Positions 39,177 through 47,149 of a stretch of 64,000 nucleotides of DNA are shown in pieces. How positions within the stretch are numbered: position 1 is the stretch's first letter; each line of letters begins with the position of its first letter. The translations under genes and the position numbers were made by a program. The notes beneath the pieces were generated by a model. It was not told the DNA's origin. It searched no databases and was given only the letters and a program-made list of their open reading frames with translations. Origin of the DNA: a virus; IMG/VR virus record IMGVR_UViG_3300018476_000013, positions 1-64,000 of that record. One strand, given 5' to 3'.

Positions 39177-39303
39177 AGGTGCTCAGAATAGTAAGTCATT
39201 GTTTCTTAACGCTTTATCAGTTATTCCAATAGGCGTTCTGATTCGCGAATCAATTGGAACAAGTTCGGGGCAAGTTACACAAACGGATCAACATGATTGA
39301 TCC

Positions 39304-39801
39304 ATGTATATCGAGGCCCTCAGATCAGTTACGGAGGCCCTCTGGTCGCGCTGGATGGCTGGGGTGGTGGTTCATATGCCTGGATTGTTTGATGGCCTTA
39401 AGCGCAATGCTGCGCGGGATGGTGGCCTGCCTAAGTTGTTCCGTCAGAACCTGACGACAGCCCAGTGGACCCCAGTAGAAACAGGAGCCACATCCCAAGG
39501 GGTTCCTGATCATGAATATTGTTTCCCTGATGGAGATCAGGGGTGGGTGGAGTTCAAGGCCACTGCCGCCTGGGCTGTGACCATCCGGCCCGAGCAAGTG
39601 GGGTGGTTGCTTCGTCGGCATCGGATGGGTGGTCGGTGTTTCGTAGCCATTCGTCGGCAACTCAGCGAACTATGGATAGTGAATGGGGCCGACGCGGGGG
39701 TGCTGAAATCAGGTGGATTGAAAGAAGTAGATCCATTGTTGATCAGTTACGAGCCATGGGATTGGCGCCAGGTTGAAAGAATTTTGAGGCAACGAAGATG
39801 A
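39304..39801 (+). CDS. VRR-NUC-like PD-(D/E)xK nuclease
   Basis: 165 residues from the first ATG. GVPDHEYCFPDG and GWVEFKATA give the D...ExK nuclease core of the VRR-NUC / Holliday-junction-resolvase-like family, with RPEQVGWLLRRHRMGG and FVAIRR after it. Phage members are thought to cut branched DNA. The start is unsure: no good ribosome-binding site precedes 39304, and ATG at 39376 (MPGLFDGL) behind GGGGTGGTGG is an alternative that would leave the 32-bp repeat at 39309-39340 in the leader. Confidence 0.8.
   Translation: MYIEALRSVTEALWSRWMAGVVVHMPGLFDGLKRNAARDGGLPKLFRQNLTTAQWTPVETGATSQGVPDHEYCFPDGDQGWVEFKATAAWAVTIRPEQVGWLLRRHRMGGRCFVAIRRQLSELWIVNGADAGVLKSGGLKEVDPLLISYEPWDWRQVERILRQRR
39309..39340 (+). 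repeat. Third copy of the 32-bp element
   Basis: TATCGAGGCCC-TCAGATCAGTTA-CGGAGGCCC, the same orientation as 37203-37234; both 20-base end blocks are identical and TCAG falls at the same position. It lies at the start of, or just before, the VRR-NUC-like gene. Confidence 0.7.
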
Positions 39802-39875
39802 CGCTCACTACTTTAGCGTTGGGCATAAAAGCCCCTGTCTCTCCAGGCAATTGACTGATCAATCTTCACCAGTTT

Positions 39876-40418
39876 ATGCCCTGCGTGATCCGTAATAAAA
39901 CAACGGGGAGATTTCCTTTGGCCAAGGATGATTGGATTGCTGCCGTCACAGAACCCGCAGCAGAATACGCTGCTAAGATTGAACTGGAACGTTTAGGCCT
40001 AAGTCCATATCTCGCTCAATTCAGAAAAGTGTGGTCACCGCCAGGTGCCAGCAAGCCGATGGTGCGATTGCATCCACTGTTTCCTCGTTATTTGTTCTTG
40101 CCATTGGCTGAAGCCCGACATCGGGAGATGCACTACGCAAAAGGATTGCGTCGGCCTCGGGCCATCCTTGCAGATGCTGAAGGCAAGCCATGGGTGGCCA
40201 CTGGTCCCGAGATCAGTACGATCATTCAATTGGAGAAACAAGGTAGCTTTGACGAGATCATAGCCATTGGGGATCGGGTGAGATTGAAGAAAACAGGGGT
40301 GTTGTCGGGCATTGAGATCCTCTTATCGAAGTCCACTGAGCGGACTGCAGAGCTTTTCTTGCCCCTCTTTGGTGGGTGCCGTGGGACATCCACCATGGAA
40401 AATCTACAGCGTGCTTAG
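39876..40418 (+). CDS. NusG/RfaH-like transcription (anti)termination factor
   Basis: 180 residues. The N-terminal domain (about 15-120) has W-x-AAVTEPAAEYAAKIELER, LGLSPYLAQF, then LFPRYLFLPL, as in NusG/RfaH. The C-terminal part (about 130-175) is KOW-like: GDRVRLKKTGVLSGIEILLS then RTAELFLPLFGG. These proteins bind RNA polymerase and suppress pausing or termination. It is the last gene before the terminase operon, so it may carry polymerase through the long late transcript. The ATG has no strong Shine-Dalgarno site. Confidence 0.8.
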   Translation: MPCVIRNKTTGRFPLAKDDWIAAVTEPAAEYAAKIELERLGLSPYLAQFRKVWSPPGASKPMVRLHPLFPRYLFLPLAEARHREMHYAKGLRRPRAILADAEGKPWVATGPEISTIIQLEKQGSFDEIIAIGDRVRLKKTGVLSGIEILLSKSTERTAELFLPLFGGCRGTSTMENLQRA

Positions 40419-40697
40419 GTTAATCGAGCGGACAATTTTGGCCTCAAATGTCCTGCCACTTCCTAGGAATTGAGACGCCCCTCTGAGCCTCCATTTAGAT
40501 GAACCTATTGAAATATCAGGATAAAATTGGGTTCGTTTTGCTAAGATCCAACTAAATCCGATTTGAAATCAACTTAGTGCGGGCTCGGTTCCCTGAGTAA
40601 TCTACGGTTTTCAATCAGCAATCTGCCAGTTATGCTCCGCAGTTAACGCGGTTCCAGATCATCTTTCAGGTCCACCGGAGGTGGGGTGAAGGTCGGA
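40419..40697 (+). promoter_or_regulatory. Non-coding gap with possible late promoter
   Basis: No credible gene lies here. TTTCAA (40609-40614), 16 bases, TATGCT (40631-40636) is the best promoter-like match. Another A/T-rich box, GATAAAAT near 40520, lacks a -35. No copy of the early module is present, so late transcription appears to be controlled differently. Confidence 0.35.
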
Positions 40698-40847
40698 ATG
40701 GTGGGCACGATGGATGGGCAAGCCCAGGCCATTGTTAGAGGTAATGGGGCGAATAATCCGTCGATATTGGGGTCGGGTGGTGGTCGTAGCGTTTCAAAAA
40801 TTGATCTTGCAAAAATAGCAAAGAGTCTGCGATGGCCCGTTCTGTAA
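40698..40847 (+). CDS. Small peptide gene upstream of terminase small subunit
   Basis: 49 residues (MVGTMDGQAQAIVRGNGANN ... IDLAKIAKSLRWPVL). GGTGAAGGTCGGA precedes the ATG, and the stop lies 16 bases inside the next gene, a typical coupled arrangement. A GTG twelve bases upstream is an alternative. No family is recognised. Confidence 0.4.
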   Translation: MVGTMDGQAQAIVRGNGANNPSILGSGGGRSVSKIDLAKIAKSLRWPVL

Positions 40848-41314
40848 ATTTCGTCGACAAGAACCATCGTGTCGTCACACCAGAGAAAAAAGCTCGGGCA
40901 CCACATCTTTTCAAAAAAGGTCATCCGAAACCCGCAGGCAGTGGCCGCAAGGTTGGTCAACGCAATCATCACACGACGCTTCTGAAAGAATGCATCTTGA
41001 TGGCTGCTGAAATCGAGGGCATGAACGGCAAAGGCAAAGATGGCCTGACCGGTTTCCTCCGCAAGATTGCACAAGATGATTTGCGCGCATTCGCGATGTT
41101 GCTTGGCCGGGTGCTGCCATTGCAAATCGATCATCGCACTGATGTGCGGGTGGAGGTGACATACAAGACCGTTGAAGAGGTGCGTCGCGAATTGGAAGAA
41201 CGCGGCATCTCATTCGAAGCTGTCGATCGATTATCCAAACGTCCTACCTTGTATGATGTCGACGCTATCGATGTAAAAGCCAATGAGGTAGGCGATGAAC
41301 CTCAGGACCGATGA
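40832..41314 (+). CDS. terS: Terminase small subunit (DUF5681-like)
   Basis: 160 residues. FKKGHPKPAGSGRKVGQRNH is the DUF5681 signature, a basic Gly-rich segment common in small terminases, followed by a helical oligomerisation part. It would recognise the packaging site and recruit the large subunit, whose gene overlaps by 20 bases. A second acidic domain (TVEEVRRELEERGISFEAVD) is present at the end. Confidence 0.75.
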   Translation: MARSVNFVDKNHRVVTPEKKARAPHLFKKGHPKPAGSGRKVGQRNHHTTLLKECILMAAEIEGMNGKGKDGLTGFLRKIAQDDLRAFAMLLGRVLPLQIDHRTDVRVEVTYKTVEEVRRELEERGISFEAVDRLSKRPTLYDVDAIDVKANEVGDEPQDR

Positions 41315-42785
41315 TGCCCTGCAACGCCTGATGTCCATCAAGAGAGAATGGACGTCGGAAGAATTAAGATTGCTGGAAGATGTAGAAGCCCAGTTGGCTC
41401 GCGAAGATTTCTACAAATTCCGAAGATACATTCGGAAAAGCATGATCGACTCATGGTGGCAGCGGGATGTCGCCAAACATCTGATGTGGTTCTGGAATGA
41501 ACTATGTCTTGGTCATCGGCCCTCATTGGTCTTGCAAGCACCACCCCAACACGGCAAGACAGAACAAGTCACCGATTTCATCGCATGGTGCGCCGGCAAA
41601 AATCCTAACCTCCGCACGATCTTTGGTTCGTACTCCGACGACCTGGGTGTGCGTGTCAACATGACCCTGCAACGGATCATGGAGGGTCATCGATATCGGA
41701 ATGTATTCTCAAAGACTCGATTGAATGACAGCAGCAACACGACAGTTGCTTCTAGGTGGATGCGGAATTCGTCGCTGTTAGAATACGTCGAATGCGATGG
41801 ATCATTCCGAAATACGACCGTGATGGGTCAGATCAACGGCCAAGGTCTCGACATCGGTGTTATCGATGACCCGATCAAGGGTCGTTCAGAGGCACAATCG
41901 AAAACGATCAGAGATAAAACCTGGTCATGGTTCACAGATGACTTCTTCGGTCGGTTCAGTGATCATGCAGGCTTCTTGATGATCATGACGCGATGGCACC
42001 TCGACGATCCGGCAGGTCGATGGTTGGAATTGTTTCCTGATACGAAGGTCCTGAAATATCCGGCCGTTGCCATGGAAGATACTGAGAACCGCCGTCAAGG
42101 TGAAGCTCTGTTTCCTGAATTGAAGCCCATCGAATTCTTAGAACAGCGCAGACAAGCACTGACCCTTGCATCGTGGGAAAGCCTTTATCAGCAGAACCCG
42201 ATCATCGTCGGTGGTGGTCTTTTCCCGATTGAACGGTTCAACATCATTCCGACGATCGATAGATCGAAGATAAAAAAATCAATCCGGTATGTCGACAAGG
42301 CAGGTACTGCAGATGGTGGTGCCTACACTGCTGCTTCTCTCGTGCATCACATGGCCGACGGCACCACAGTTGTTGAGGACATGTTGCGTGGCCAATGGTC
42401 TGCACTTGAACGAGAACAGCGTGTGCTGCAAGCAGCTCAGCAAGACAAAGCCACATGTCCTCGATACCAGCTATGGTTCGAGCAAGAGCCTGGATCAGGT
42501 GGTAAAGAATCTGCAGAAAATAGCGTGCGACGGTTCAAGGGCTTCGATGTTCACATGGACAAGGTGACCGGCAGCAAAGAGGTACGCGCAGAACCATACG
42601 CTGCCCAGGTGCAGGCGGGCCAGGTGTTCTTGAAGGCTGCGAATTGGAATAGGGACTTCCTTGAAGAGCACGAGCAAGCGCCATTCGGCAAGTACATGGA
42701 TCAGGTGGACTCGACCGCAGGTGCGTTCAACAAATTGGCCGAACAATTATCTGGGTACGATCGGACGCTGGCGTGGGTGGGATAA
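41295..42785 (+). CDS. terL: Terminase large subunit
   Basis: 496 residues. ATPase: Walker A QAPPQHGKTE with K88, Walker B GVIDDP (D191-D192), coupling motif region MIMTRWHLDD. Nuclease: YVDKAGTADGGAYTAA, WFEQEPGSGGKESA and a later KYMDQVDSTAGAF, the RNase H-like metal site. It pumps DNA into the prohead and cuts it. Start overlaps the small subunit gene. The length is normal for the family. Confidence 0.95.
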   Translation: MNLRTDDALQRLMSIKREWTSEELRLLEDVEAQLAREDFYKFRRYIRKSMIDSWWQRDVAKHLMWFWNELCLGHRPSLVLQAPPQHGKTEQVTDFIAWCAGKNPNLRTIFGSYSDDLGVRVNMTLQRIMEGHRYRNVFSKTRLNDSSNTTVASRWMRNSSLLEYVECDGSFRNTTVMGQINGQGLDIGVIDDPIKGRSEAQSKTIRDKTWSWFTDDFFGRFSDHAGFLMIMTRWHLDDPAGRWLELFPDTKVLKYPAVAMEDTENRRQGEALFPELKPIEFLEQRRQALTLASWESLYQQNPIIVGGGLFPIERFNIIPTIDRSKIKKSIRYVDKAGTADGGAYTAASLVHHMADGTTVVEDMLRGQWSALEREQRVLQAAQQDKATCPRYQLWFEQEPGSGGKESAENSVRRFKGFDVHMDKVTGSKEVRAEPYAAQVQAGQVFLKAANWNRDFLEEHEQAPFGKYMDQVDSTAGAFNKLAEQLSGYDRTLAWVG

Positions 42786-42830
42786 TTCAACATGGGTTGG
42801 ATGACCGAATTACTAAAACGGGAGGATGAC

Positions 42831-43004
42831 ATGGACGAATTATTCGACGCGATTATTCAGGCAGCAGAGAAGACCGCAGCACAGGCAAGCGGTAATGACC
42901 AGGATGACTGGAATAACTTTGCGAAAGCTCTTCGTGTAGAGCGGGAGCAACTGGAGCAAGACATCGAAGATCGGCCGAAGCCCACTCCGCATGATGACGA
43001 ATGA
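42831..43004 (+). CDS. Small acidic hypothetical protein
   Basis: 57 residues from MDELFDAIIQAAEKTAAQAS, chosen for ACGGGAGGATGAC before the ATG; a longer frame from 42792 has no such site. Strongly acidic at both ends. Function unknown. Confidence 0.55.
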   Translation: MDELFDAIIQAAEKTAAQASGNDQDDWNNFAKALRVEREQLEQDIEDRPKPTPHDDE

Positions 43005-43029
43005 ATAATAAAAAACAAGGAATAACAAG

Positions 43030-43467
43030 ATGGCTTTGACTGTTCTGAATGGTCCCGTGATCGAGGCCGGAGAGTCTTTATCCGAGGGCCTCGATTGTCG
43101 TGGCGGGCAATTGGTCCGCATCACCATGCCGCAGGAGTGGAGTGATGATGCGCCGTTGACGTTTGAATTCTCCACTGATGGTGTTTTCTACAATGATATG
43201 TTCGACCTCAAGGGTTTTGCTGTCACCATCGAAAAGGTAGTGCCTGGTAGTGGTGTGATCATCCCTGCCGATGTTGGTCGTGCTATTGCATTCATCAAAT
43301 TTCGCAGTGGCACCCGCGGCAATCCGGTAGTGCAGAACGAACAGCGTTATTTCGCGGTGACCCTGGTGACCGATGATGTCGTTGCTCCGCCGGCGCGCAG
43401 TGCAAGCAAGCGGAAGAAAGCACCGACGAAGAAGTCGGCTGTGAAGAAAAAGAAAACGGGTCGATGA
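43030..43467 (+). CDS. Probable structural protein with basic tail
   Basis: 145 residues. A beta-rich domain (GGQLVRITMPQEWSDDAPLT, then VPGSGVIIPADVGRAIAFIK) with a C-terminal basic tail (RKKAPTKKSAVKKKKTGR). The pattern resembles small phage virion proteins. The stop overlaps the next start. ACAAGGAATAACAAG precedes the ATG. Confidence 0.55.
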   Translation: MALTVLNGPVIEAGESLSEGLDCRGGQLVRITMPQEWSDDAPLTFEFSTDGVFYNDMFDLKGFAVTIEKVVPGSGVIIPADVGRAIAFIKFRSGTRGNPVVQNEQRYFAVTLVTDDVVAPPARSASKRKKAPTKKSAVKKKKTGR

Positions 43468-43616
43468 TTGTCGTCGTGCGTGATGGGGCAATTGCGCTCT
43501 ATACATACGACACGGATACCAAGACCGAGGGGCTGTCTCCAGCGAAAGCCGATATCGAAGATATCAGAACAGCATTGCGTGAGGCATTGGAGTTTATCGG
43601 GAGTGATCCGCCATGA
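43464..43616 (+). CDS. Small hypothetical protein
   Basis: 50 residues (MIVVVRDGAIALYTYDTDTK, then LSPAKADIEDIRTALREALE). It begins inside the end of the upstream gene and ends by an ATGA overlap with the next, so it is part of the packed late operon. No family is recognised. Confidence 0.55.
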   Translation: MIVVVRDGAIALYTYDTDTKTEGLSPAKADIEDIRTALREALEFIGSDPP

Positions 43617-43792
43617 CCGACGATGAAATCCGTGACTGCATTTCGATCTTGGAGCAGCAGATCAAACGGCGCAATCAACCGAAATTGTGGGATCTGATCG
43701 AAGAGGCCGAGGCCATCCTGGATGGTAGGGGCACGGTGTTGAACCGCACGCAAGTGGAGCACGACCTTGAACGTGAGTTGCTACTTCTGTAA
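43613..43792 (+). CDS. Small helical hypothetical protein
   Basis: 59 residues, fully helical (ISILEQQIKRRNQPKLWDLI, EEAEAILDGRGTVLNRTQVE). GGGAGTGATCCGCC precedes the ATG, overlapping the previous stop. No family is recognised. Confidence 0.55.
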   Translation: MTDDEIRDCISILEQQIKRRNQPKLWDLIEEAEAILDGRGTVLNRTQVEHDLERELLLL

Positions 43793-43830
43793 ATGGCTTG
43801 CTCGATATCTAAATCATTGGAGATGGTGGC

Positions 43831-43992
43831 ATGGCGGAAAAAATCTACATGTGGATCGCATGGCATCTGCCTCGAACACTCGTGATGTGGTGCGCAGTTC
43901 GCATTGGCGCGCACGCAACACAAGGTGAATACAGCAATCAAGAAGTGCCGGCGCTGTCGTTCATGGATGCATTGAAGCGATGGGAAAAATAG
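43831..43992 (+). CDS. Small hypothetical protein, possibly membrane-associated
   Basis: 53 residues. MAEKIYMWIAWHLPRTLVMW then CAVRIGAHATQ is a short amphipathic or membrane-associated helix. Its stop is directly followed by the portal start. TTGGAGATGGTGGC precedes the ATG. No family is recognised. Confidence 0.5.
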   Translation: MAEKIYMWIAWHLPRTLVMWCAVRIGAHATQGEYSNQEVPALSFMDALKRWEK

Positions 43993-45411
43993 ATGGCCTA
44001 TCAATTCTTCGACACCTTCCATAATTTCTTAAGCGGCCTTGGTGTCCAGGGCCGCGATAAGATGACGGCCTTTTCTTACGTCAAGCCGATATGGACCCGC
44101 CAACAACTCGAAGCATCTTTTCAATCAGACTGGATTGCACGCAAGGCCATTAGCATTCCGGCCCAGGATGCAACGCGTGAATGGCGGTCGTGGCAGGCCA
44201 AGGGCAAACAGATCGAACAGTTGGAAGCCACAGAGAACAGGCTGCAGGTCCAGTTGAAATTGCAGCAGGCACTGACCAAGGCGCGTCTGTATGGTGGTGC
44301 GTGCATCTTGATTGGTGTCGACGGCAACATGTCGAAAGAACTGGACCCTGCCACCATCCCGAAAGATGGTCTCAAATATCTGCATGTCCTGGCACCGCAT
44401 CAATTGACCGTCGAGAGATTGGTTCATGATCTTGAGTCGCCGTATTATGGGCAACCTGAATATTATGAATTGTCCGACAACATCAGCCGCACGAAGAGCG
44501 TCAAGATCCACCCATCACGGATGGTGCGATTGATCGGTCTCGACCAACCTGATCCCATGGAAGGGTCAGGATGGGGTGATCCAGTGATGCAGGTTATTCA
44601 CGACAGCGTCAGTGCCGCAGGCACAGTGATGCAATCCATCGCAGTGTTGGTGTCAGAAGCCAAGCTGGATGTGATCAAGATCCCTGGTCTCACCGAGATA
44701 TTCAGCACCACTGAGGGCACCAATCGCCTGGTGAAAAGATTTACTGAGGCCAATGTCGCGAAATCAGTGGTCAATGCCCTGATCATGGATGCCGAAGAAG
44801 AATGGCAGCGAATTGGTGTCAATTTCCAGGGAATGCCTGAGGTCCTGCAGATGTATTTGCAGATGGCCGCGGGCGCGGCCGACATCCCCGCAACACGCTT
44901 CTTGGGTCAATCGCCTGCCGGATTGAACAGCACAGGCGATAGTGATCTGCAGAATTACTATGATCGGATTGCTTCTGATCAGGAATTGCGCCTCACACCG
45001 GCGCTTGAGAAACTAGACAAGGCCATCATTCAATCTGCCCTCGGCAAGACCGATGAGAACATCTTCTACAATTGGAATTCGTTGTGGCAGATGACGGATG
45101 CTGAAAAAGCCGACATCGCCAAGAAGAAAGCCGAAGTGGTCAAGATTGATGTGGATTGTGGGCTGATCCCATTCGTTGCTCTGGCCAAAGGCCGATCCAA
45201 TCAGTTGATCGAAGATGGTACCTATCCTGGCTTCGAGGCTGCATTGGAAGAAGAATTAGCTAAGCAAGATTTTGCTGAACGGGAAGAAGAGGCGATCATC
45301 AAGGAAGAGGAAGCGGCCAAGCAGGCTGCTGAAATCGCCAAAGCGGGTAAGGAAGAGGAAGATCCTGAAGAGCCGAAGAAACCCGCCAAGGAAAAAGTAC
45401 CAGCCGAATGA
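43993..45411 (+). CDS. Phage portal protein (DUF1073 family)
   Basis: 472 residues. The pattern (WTRQQLEASFQSDWIARKAI, LYGGACILIGVDG, HPSRMVRLIGLD and later IPATRFLGQSPAGLNSTGDS) matches DUF1073/Phage_portal_3. The portal is the dodecameric ring at the capsid vertex. The C-terminal 70 residues are acidic with repeated E/K. It starts right behind the upstream stop. Confidence 0.9.
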   Translation: MAYQFFDTFHNFLSGLGVQGRDKMTAFSYVKPIWTRQQLEASFQSDWIARKAISIPAQDATREWRSWQAKGKQIEQLEATENRLQVQLKLQQALTKARLYGGACILIGVDGNMSKELDPATIPKDGLKYLHVLAPHQLTVERLVHDLESPYYGQPEYYELSDNISRTKSVKIHPSRMVRLIGLDQPDPMEGSGWGDPVMQVIHDSVSAAGTVMQSIAVLVSEAKLDVIKIPGLTEIFSTTEGTNRLVKRFTEANVAKSVVNALIMDAEEEWQRIGVNFQGMPEVLQMYLQMAAGAADIPATRFLGQSPAGLNSTGDSDLQNYYDRIASDQELRLTPALEKLDKAIIQSALGKTDENIFYNWNSLWQMTDAEKADIAKKKAEVVKIDVDCGLIPFVALAKGRSNQLIEDGTYPGFEAALEEELAKQDFAEREEEAIIKEEEAAKQAAEIAKAGKEEEDPEEPKKPAKEKVPAE

Positions 45412-45424
45412 TGGACAACCCCCA

Positions 45425-46336
45425 ATGAACATGATGATCCTCGATGATCGTCGGCGAGATCCAACGCGAAGCAGCGGGATACGGCGGCATGGTCGGGGTG
45501 TCATCAATCGGCGGGTCTTCGAATTGCACAAGGGCTTGCGACAGGCTATTCAAGAACAAGATGTCATCGGCCTGAAAGAAACACCCTCACAGTTTCTTTC
45601 CTGGGTGGAGAACAACGCACAGAAGATCGGCCGCACAGAACCCGTGATGCAACGTCTCGTCGAGTCATCCGTGTCACAACCATCTGATTGGCTGACAGAG
45701 ACCATCACTGCCGCTGTGTTCAGAGGTGTGGCGCAGGCTCTTCGAGAGCTGAAGAACGATCAGCAGTTACTCGATCCGTCGGAGGTCATCGAATTCCATG
45801 GCCTCAAGACAGCCCATGAAGTGCAAGGCATAGGGTGGGAAACCAAGCGACGGTTCTTGCGGCATGTCGGTAATGCGTTGGAAAAGAAACAACGGCCGGC
45901 AGAACTGATGCGGGAGATGCGGGCCACATTGGAAAACGTAACTCGCCGGCGCTTGATACTCCTAGTCAATACGGCAGTGGTTGGTGCACTCAATGCTGGT
46001 AAGCTGTTGGCTTATCGTGAAAACGGTATTCTGCAAGTGGGTATTGAGCCTGAATGGTTGCCTGCTCCTAATCGGCATTCTGTTGGTGATCGTCGGCATT
46101 CCATGGGCCATTCTCACCGGCATCATTTACGCGACGAAGCACTTGTTAACGTACTGACCGCAGGTGATGATGACGTCTGCGATGAGTGTGAAGACATCGC
46201 GGGTGATGGTCCGTATGATCTTGAAGAGGCCGCGGGCTTGATCCCTGCCCATCCCAATTGCCGTTGCGCCTTTGTGCCGTTCGGAGATCGTCGATTTGCT
46301 GAAATCGAAGAACAGCGAGAACGAGATGACGATTGA
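45425..46336 (+). CDS. Phage head morphogenesis protein (Mu gpF / SPP1 gp7-like)
   Basis: 303 residues from MNMMILDDRRRDP. LIPAHPNCRCAFVPF at the end and VCDECEDIAGDGPYDLEEA are the family's Cys-containing signature. N-terminal part is helical and basic. The domain is a minor head protein associated with the portal and DNA ejection. No strong ribosome-binding site precedes the ATG, 13 bases after the portal stop. Confidence 0.85.
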   Translation: MNMMILDDRRRDPTRSSGIRRHGRGVINRRVFELHKGLRQAIQEQDVIGLKETPSQFLSWVENNAQKIGRTEPVMQRLVESSVSQPSDWLTETITAAVFRGVAQALRELKNDQQLLDPSEVIEFHGLKTAHEVQGIGWETKRRFLRHVGNALEKKQRPAELMREMRATLENVTRRRLILLVNTAVVGALNAGKLLAYRENGILQVGIEPEWLPAPNRHSVGDRRHSMGHSHRHHLRDEALVNVLTAGDDDVCDECEDIAGDGPYDLEEAAGLIPAHPNCRCAFVPFGDRRFAEIEEQRERDDD

Positions 46337-46682
46337 ACGCGGCGAAATGCCAACAGGTAAAGATCGACAATCAGCACTCGAGCAGCCGACCCCGTTGACT
46401 GTTGAACCTGTCGTTCTGACGAACGAGACCTATCCGCCGATCAGATCCACCCCCACAATTATCATCATGGAGAAAGAAATGGGCCGTCGTTTTACAGTGC
46501 TTGATGACTTCACAAGCGAAGAGACAGCATCGGATTACGTTGCCGGGTTGTCCTATGAAGCCCGTGATGAGGACGAGAAATTGCTCGGCCTGATCGATCA
46601 GTGGATCAAAGAGGGCAAGGTACGCGAGGGCGGACCCGAGGCCCAGATGACTGGCGGTGACGCCGAAGAAGACGATAAGTAA
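46326..46682 (+). CDS. Hypothetical protein of the head operon
   Basis: 118 residues from MTIERGEMPTGKDRQSALEQ, starting eleven bases inside the previous gene behind GCGAGAACGAG. N-terminal half disordered, C-terminal half acidic (DEDEKLLGLIDQWIKEGKVR). A start at 46470 (MEKEMGRR) is possible. No family is recognised. Confidence 0.5.
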   Translation: MTIERGEMPTGKDRQSALEQPTPLTVEPVVLTNETYPPIRSTPTIIIMEKEMGRRFTVLDDFTSEETASDYVAGLSYEARDEDEKLLGLIDQWIKEGKVREGGPEAQMTGGDAEEDDK

Positions 46683-46718
46683 GATCCCCATTTTCCTTTC
46701 CAACCAGGAGTAACACCA

Positions 46719-47096
46719 ATGGCTGTGACCCATCCTGCCGCCGTCCGTACTGGCATGGCGGATTTTGTCGTCGATCAACTTGACCTCAATACACCACCTG
46801 GCAAAGTGGTCATGTTGACCGCGGCCAGTGCTGTGGTGGCGACATTGACGCTAGCCAATCCGGCATTCGGTGCAGCAGCTGCTGGTGTGGCCACTGCCAA
46901 CACCATCGCGGCAGATACCAACGCAGTAGGTGGCACCATTGCCAAGGCCGAATTGCGCCAGGGCAATGCCACGCCGATCATCCTTTGCAGCGTCACAGCA
47001 ACGGGTGGCGGCGGTGATATCCAGCTCAACTCAGTGGTGATTTCTGCTGGTCAACAGGTATCGCTGACCTCATTGACGTATGCAGCCCCAGCATAG
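46719..47096 (+). CDS. Small Ala/Gly-rich virion-associated protein
   Basis: 125 residues. Ala/Gly/Thr-rich with a beta pattern (PIILCSVTATGGGGDIQLNS), similar in make-up to small phage virion proteins next to fibre genes. ACCAGGAGTAACACC precedes the ATG. Function unknown. Confidence 0.5.
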   Translation: MAVTHPAAVRTGMADFVVDQLDLNTPPGKVVMLTAASAVVATLTLANPAFGAAAAGVATANTIAADTNAVGGTIAKAELRQGNATPIILCSVTATGGGGDIQLNSVVISAGQQVSLTSLTYAAPA

Positions 47097-47149
47097 TGTC
47101 ATCCCTTGCGACACCTGCCATCTGTGCTGCAAATTGAAAGGGGAGTGAT

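Noticed and set aside
40643-41134. - strand frame over the terminase small subunit and its leader
   Set aside because: It covers a well-supported + strand gene, lacks a ribosome-binding site and would oppose the late operon.
43058-43098. ATCGAGGCC ... GGCCTCGAT inverted repeat inside the gene at 43030, similar to the 32-bp element
   Set aside because: It lacks the TCAG and the 21-bp spacing and is explained by codons for IEAGES and EGLD; not counted as a further copy.
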